Positions 61,911 to 64,000 of a DNA stretch of 64,000 nt are shown here, one piece after another (positions within the stretch are counted from its first letter, which is position 1; every line of letters starts with the position of its first letter). Origin of the DNA: Komagataeibacter swingsii (GTDB lineage Bacteria > Pseudomonadota > Alphaproteobacteria > Acetobacterales > Acetobacteraceae). The DNA lies in contig NZ_NKUB01000008.1 in the NCBI RefSeq assembly GCF_003207895.1, positions 62,001-126,000 of the forward strand. Direction: 5' to 3'. The notes below the pieces were generated by a model. That model did no database searches and had not been told where the DNA came from. It saw nothing but the letters and a program-made list of their open reading frames with translations. A program made the position numbers and the translations under genes.

Positions 61911-63604
61911 AATCCTCGGAAAACCGGGAATTCGCACGGCAGGCACGGCGTGAAGGCGTGATGGGGCCGGTGCTGCAGATCCTGCATATATGGCAGCGTC
62001 GCGCCCCGCTGCTGACGGCGGGCGCGCTGTTGTCCCTGCTGGCCGTGCTGATCGGCCTTGTGCTGATGCGCGAGGCGGGCATGCGGGTGGCCGCCATGAC
62101 GCTGGGCGTGATCGTGGTGACGACCGGGGCGCTGCGCATATTCGGCGGCGCGCGGGTCATCCTGCGCTATACCGAACGCCTGGTCACGCATGATGCCATG
62201 TTCCGCGCGCTGGCGGATGTACGGGTATGGTTCTTCCGCAACCTGGCGCGGGGGGCGGCGGCGGGTCTTGGCTTCCGGCGCGCGGGTGACCTGCTGTCGC
62301 GGCTGGTATCCGATGTCGAGACGCTGGACGGGCTGTACCTACGCATCATCATCCCGCTTCTGGGCGCGTGCCTGGTGCTGCCGTTCCTGTTCATCGCCAT
62401 CAACATGGTGGACACCGTGCTGGCGGTCGTGGTGGCGGGGCTGTTTGCGTGCGGCGCGTTTGTCCTGCCCCTGATCGCCGCCATGATGGGGCGGCGCGAG
62501 GGCGGTCTGGTCAACCATGCCAGCGCGCAGCTGCGTATCGGCGTGCTGGACATGGTGGGGGGCCTGCGTGAAATCGCGACCTTCGGGGCGGAGGGACGCA
62601 TGCTGGCCCATGTCCGTGACCGTGATGACGCCCTGTACCGCGCGCAGATGAAGCAGGCCCGGATGCTGGCCATGGCGGGGGCCGCGTCCTATCTGTGCGG
62701 GCAGGCGGCGGTGGTGGCGGTTCTGGCTGCCGCGTTGGGTCTGGGCCTGCCGCGCATTGCCCCCCTGCCTGCGGCGGCGGTGCTGTTCCTGACGGTCGCG
62801 GCGTTTGAGACCGTGGGCGGCCTGACCCGCGCCGGCGCGCTGGCAGGCAGCATTACCCGGGCCGCGGCCCGGGTCGTGGCTGTGGGCGAAATGCCGGAAC
62901 ATGCCCCCCCCGAAGGCACCGAACCCGCACCGGCGGGCACCGATATCCGCTTCGAACACGTATCCTTCCGCTGGAGTGCCGACCGCGCCCCGGTGCTGGA
63001 TGACCTGAACCTGGACATTCCGGCGGGCCAGCGCATTGCGGTGCTTGGGCCGTCGGGTGCCGGCAAGTCCACGCTGGCGGCGCTGCTGCTCAAGGCGGTG
63101 GCGCCCCAGGCCGGGCGCATCACGCTGGGCGGGCGGGATATCGCCACCATACGCGATGATGACCTGCGTGGTCGGATTGCGTGGCTGTCGCAGGCGACGC
63201 ACCTGTTTGCCGATACGATTCGCGCCAACCTGCTGCTGGGCCGCCCCGACGCAACCGAAGCCGACCTGTGGACCGCGCTGGAACAGGCCCGGGTTGCCGA
63301 TGTGGTGCGCGACCTGCCCGATGGGCTGGATAGCTGGCTGGGTGAAGGCGGCACCAGCCTGTCTGGCGGGCAGGGCCGGCGGCTGGCGCTGGCGCGCGTG
63401 CTGCTGTCGCGCGCGCCCATCCTGATACTGGATGAGCCGGCCACCGGGCTGGATGCGCGCACCGAGCAGGAATTCCTCCAGACCCTGAATGACGTGACAC
63501 AGGGCCGCACCGTCATCCTGATCGCGCATCGCCTGACGGGTGTCGAGAAACTGGATAAAGTATGGCGTATTTCTGACGGGAAAATGGTCAGTGCCCGTTC
63601 ATGA
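61907..63604 (+). CDS. cydC: CydC-like thiol/heme-exporting ABC transporter subunit
   Basis: A 565-residue partner half-transporter with six TM helices, GPSGAGKSTLAALLLKA, LSGGQGRRLALARVL and ILILDEPATGLD. The GTG start overlaps the cydD stop, so the pair is translated together and forms a heterodimer. The N-terminal 20 residues are polar. A lipoprotein gene follows after 134 bases. Confidence 0.9.
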   Translation: MKSSENREFARQARREGVMGPVLQILHIWQRRAPLLTAGALLSLLAVLIGLVLMREAGMRVAAMTLGVIVVTTGALRIFGGARVILRYTERLVTHDAMFRALADVRVWFFRNLARGAAAGLGFRRAGDLLSRLVSDVETLDGLYLRIIIPLLGACLVLPFLFIAINMVDTVLAVVVAGLFACGAFVLPLIAAMMGRREGGLVNHASAQLRIGVLDMVGGLREIATFGAEGRMLAHVRDRDDALYRAQMKQARMLAMAGAASYLCGQAAVVAVLAAALGLGLPRIAPLPAAAVLFLTVAAFETVGGLTRAGALAGSITRAAARVVAVGEMPEHAPPEGTEPAPAGTDIRFEHVSFRWSADRAPVLDDLNLDIPAGQRIAVLGPSGAGKSTLAALLLKAVAPQAGRITLGGRDIATIRDDDLRGRIAWLSQATHLFADTIRANLLLGRPDATEADLWTALEQARVADVVRDLPDGLDSWLGEGGTSLSGGQGRRLALARVLLSRAPILILDEPATGLDARTEQEFLQTLNDVTQGRTVILIAHRLTGVEKLDKVWRISDGKMVSARS

Positions 63605-63738
63605 AGGGGTGGCCATGCCGGTGGAAAGGATTGACGCGGCTATTTCCACAGGGCACGAAGTAGCGGAAAACCGGATCGGGCATACCAGAAGGCTGATAGC
63701 GATCCGTCTTGAATCCCTGAATCAGGAGTGAATCCATC

Positions 63739-64000
63739 ATGCGTCGCCTGTCCCTTCTTCTTGGTCTTGGTCTGCTGACGGGGTGTGCTGGTGGCCATCC
63801 GGGTAAATATGTCGTGTTCTTTACCCAGAACTCCACCCAGCTCGACGCACCTGCCCAGATGGTCATCACGCAGGCGGCCCAGCGTGCGGTGTCAACCCAC
63901 GCCCGGGTGCGTGTCGAAGGCTATGCCGCCGCCAGCCATGACCTGTCGGCCGATGAACTGCTGGCGATCGACCGCGCCAAGATCGTGGCCCGCCAGCTGG
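63739..64000 (+). CDS. OmpA-like lipoprotein (3' end outside window)
   Basis: The first 87 codons are visible. A lipobox-type signal (LLTGC, Cys16) is followed by YVVFFTQNSTQLDAPAQMVI, VRVEGYAAASHDLS and IDRAKIVARQL, which match an OmpA C-terminal peptidoglycan-binding domain. AGGAG precedes ATG 63739 at 10 bases. Likely anchors the outer membrane to peptidoglycan. It is partial because the window ends. Confidence 0.82.
   Translation, partial: MRRLSLLLGLGLLTGCAGGHPGKYVVFFTQNSTQLDAPAQMVITQAAQRAVSTHARVRVEGYAAASHDLSADELLAIDRAKIVARQL

Noticed and set aside
63615-63731. 38-codon frame between cydC and the OmpA-like lipoprotein
   Set aside because: No homology, no clear ribosome-binding site; it is the 5' region of the lipoprotein gene.

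Overview
The window is high-GC chromosomal DNA of an alphaproteobacterium, most likely an acetic acid bacterium (Acetobacteraceae, Komagataeibacter/Gluconacetobacter type). The lineage call rests on alphaproteobacterial hallmarks: a PhyR-NepR-EcfG general stress module, a TrcR/DUF1013 regulator, a hda-ppk-ppx run, NAD-type isocitrate dehydrogenase and DUF465/YdcH proteins. The family-level call is inference. Genes are tightly packed; no gene-free stretch exceeds 300 bases, and no tRNA, rRNA, IS transposase, phage or CRISPR array was seen.

Layout. 1-5.5 kb: end of an unknown gene, then a surface-polysaccharide block (a WecA/MraY-type sugar-1-phosphate transferase facing a four-gene operon with a CapD-like dehydratase and a DegT aminotransferase). 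5.6-10.8 kb: AI-2E-type membrane protein, MFS exporter, YheS-type ABC-F ATPase and ndk. 10.9-17.5 kb: purMN, a Hda-like replication regulator, ppk and ppx. 17.6-34.1 kb: a 16-kb purine-catabolism island on one strand: a hydantoinase homologue that has lost its metal ligands, xdhABC, a LysR regulator, a flavin monooxygenase, then hpxX-hpxY-hpxW-hpxK-pucG-puuE-uraD-uraH, mostly with short start/stop overlaps. It should take xanthine to urate, then 5-hydroxyisourate through allantoin, allantoate, ureidoglycine and oxalurate/oxamate to oxalate, ammonia and CO2. The only missing step is urate oxidation, for which the flavin monooxygenase is the sole unassigned oxidoreductase.

34.3-45 kb: housekeeping (icd, aminopeptidase P, GNAT, prmA, uvrD, two RadC paralogues around a HAD phosphatase, purEK). 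45-52.6 kb: paired YdcH proteins, trcR, hsp20 with a probable ROSE-type RNA thermometer, rpmE, mscL, a small lipoprotein, secDF and a Gfo/Idh/MocA oxidoreductase. 52.6-55.8 kb: uup and otsA. 55.9-60.1 kb: general stress response locus (phyR facing two tandem EcfG-like sigma factors, nepR, a HisKA_2 sensor kinase), with a good EcfG-type promoter before the second sigma gene. 60.2-64 kb: cydDC and the start of an OmpA-like lipoprotein.

Six copies of an ~80-bp palindromic repeat (two hairpins between inverted 12-bp ends) sit at gene 3' ends. The most notable items are the metal-less hydantoinase, the purine island with its unassigned urate-oxidising step, a RadC pair in which one member has lost its JAMM histidines, the palindromic repeat family with a compensatory stem change, and the ROSE-like element before hsp20.
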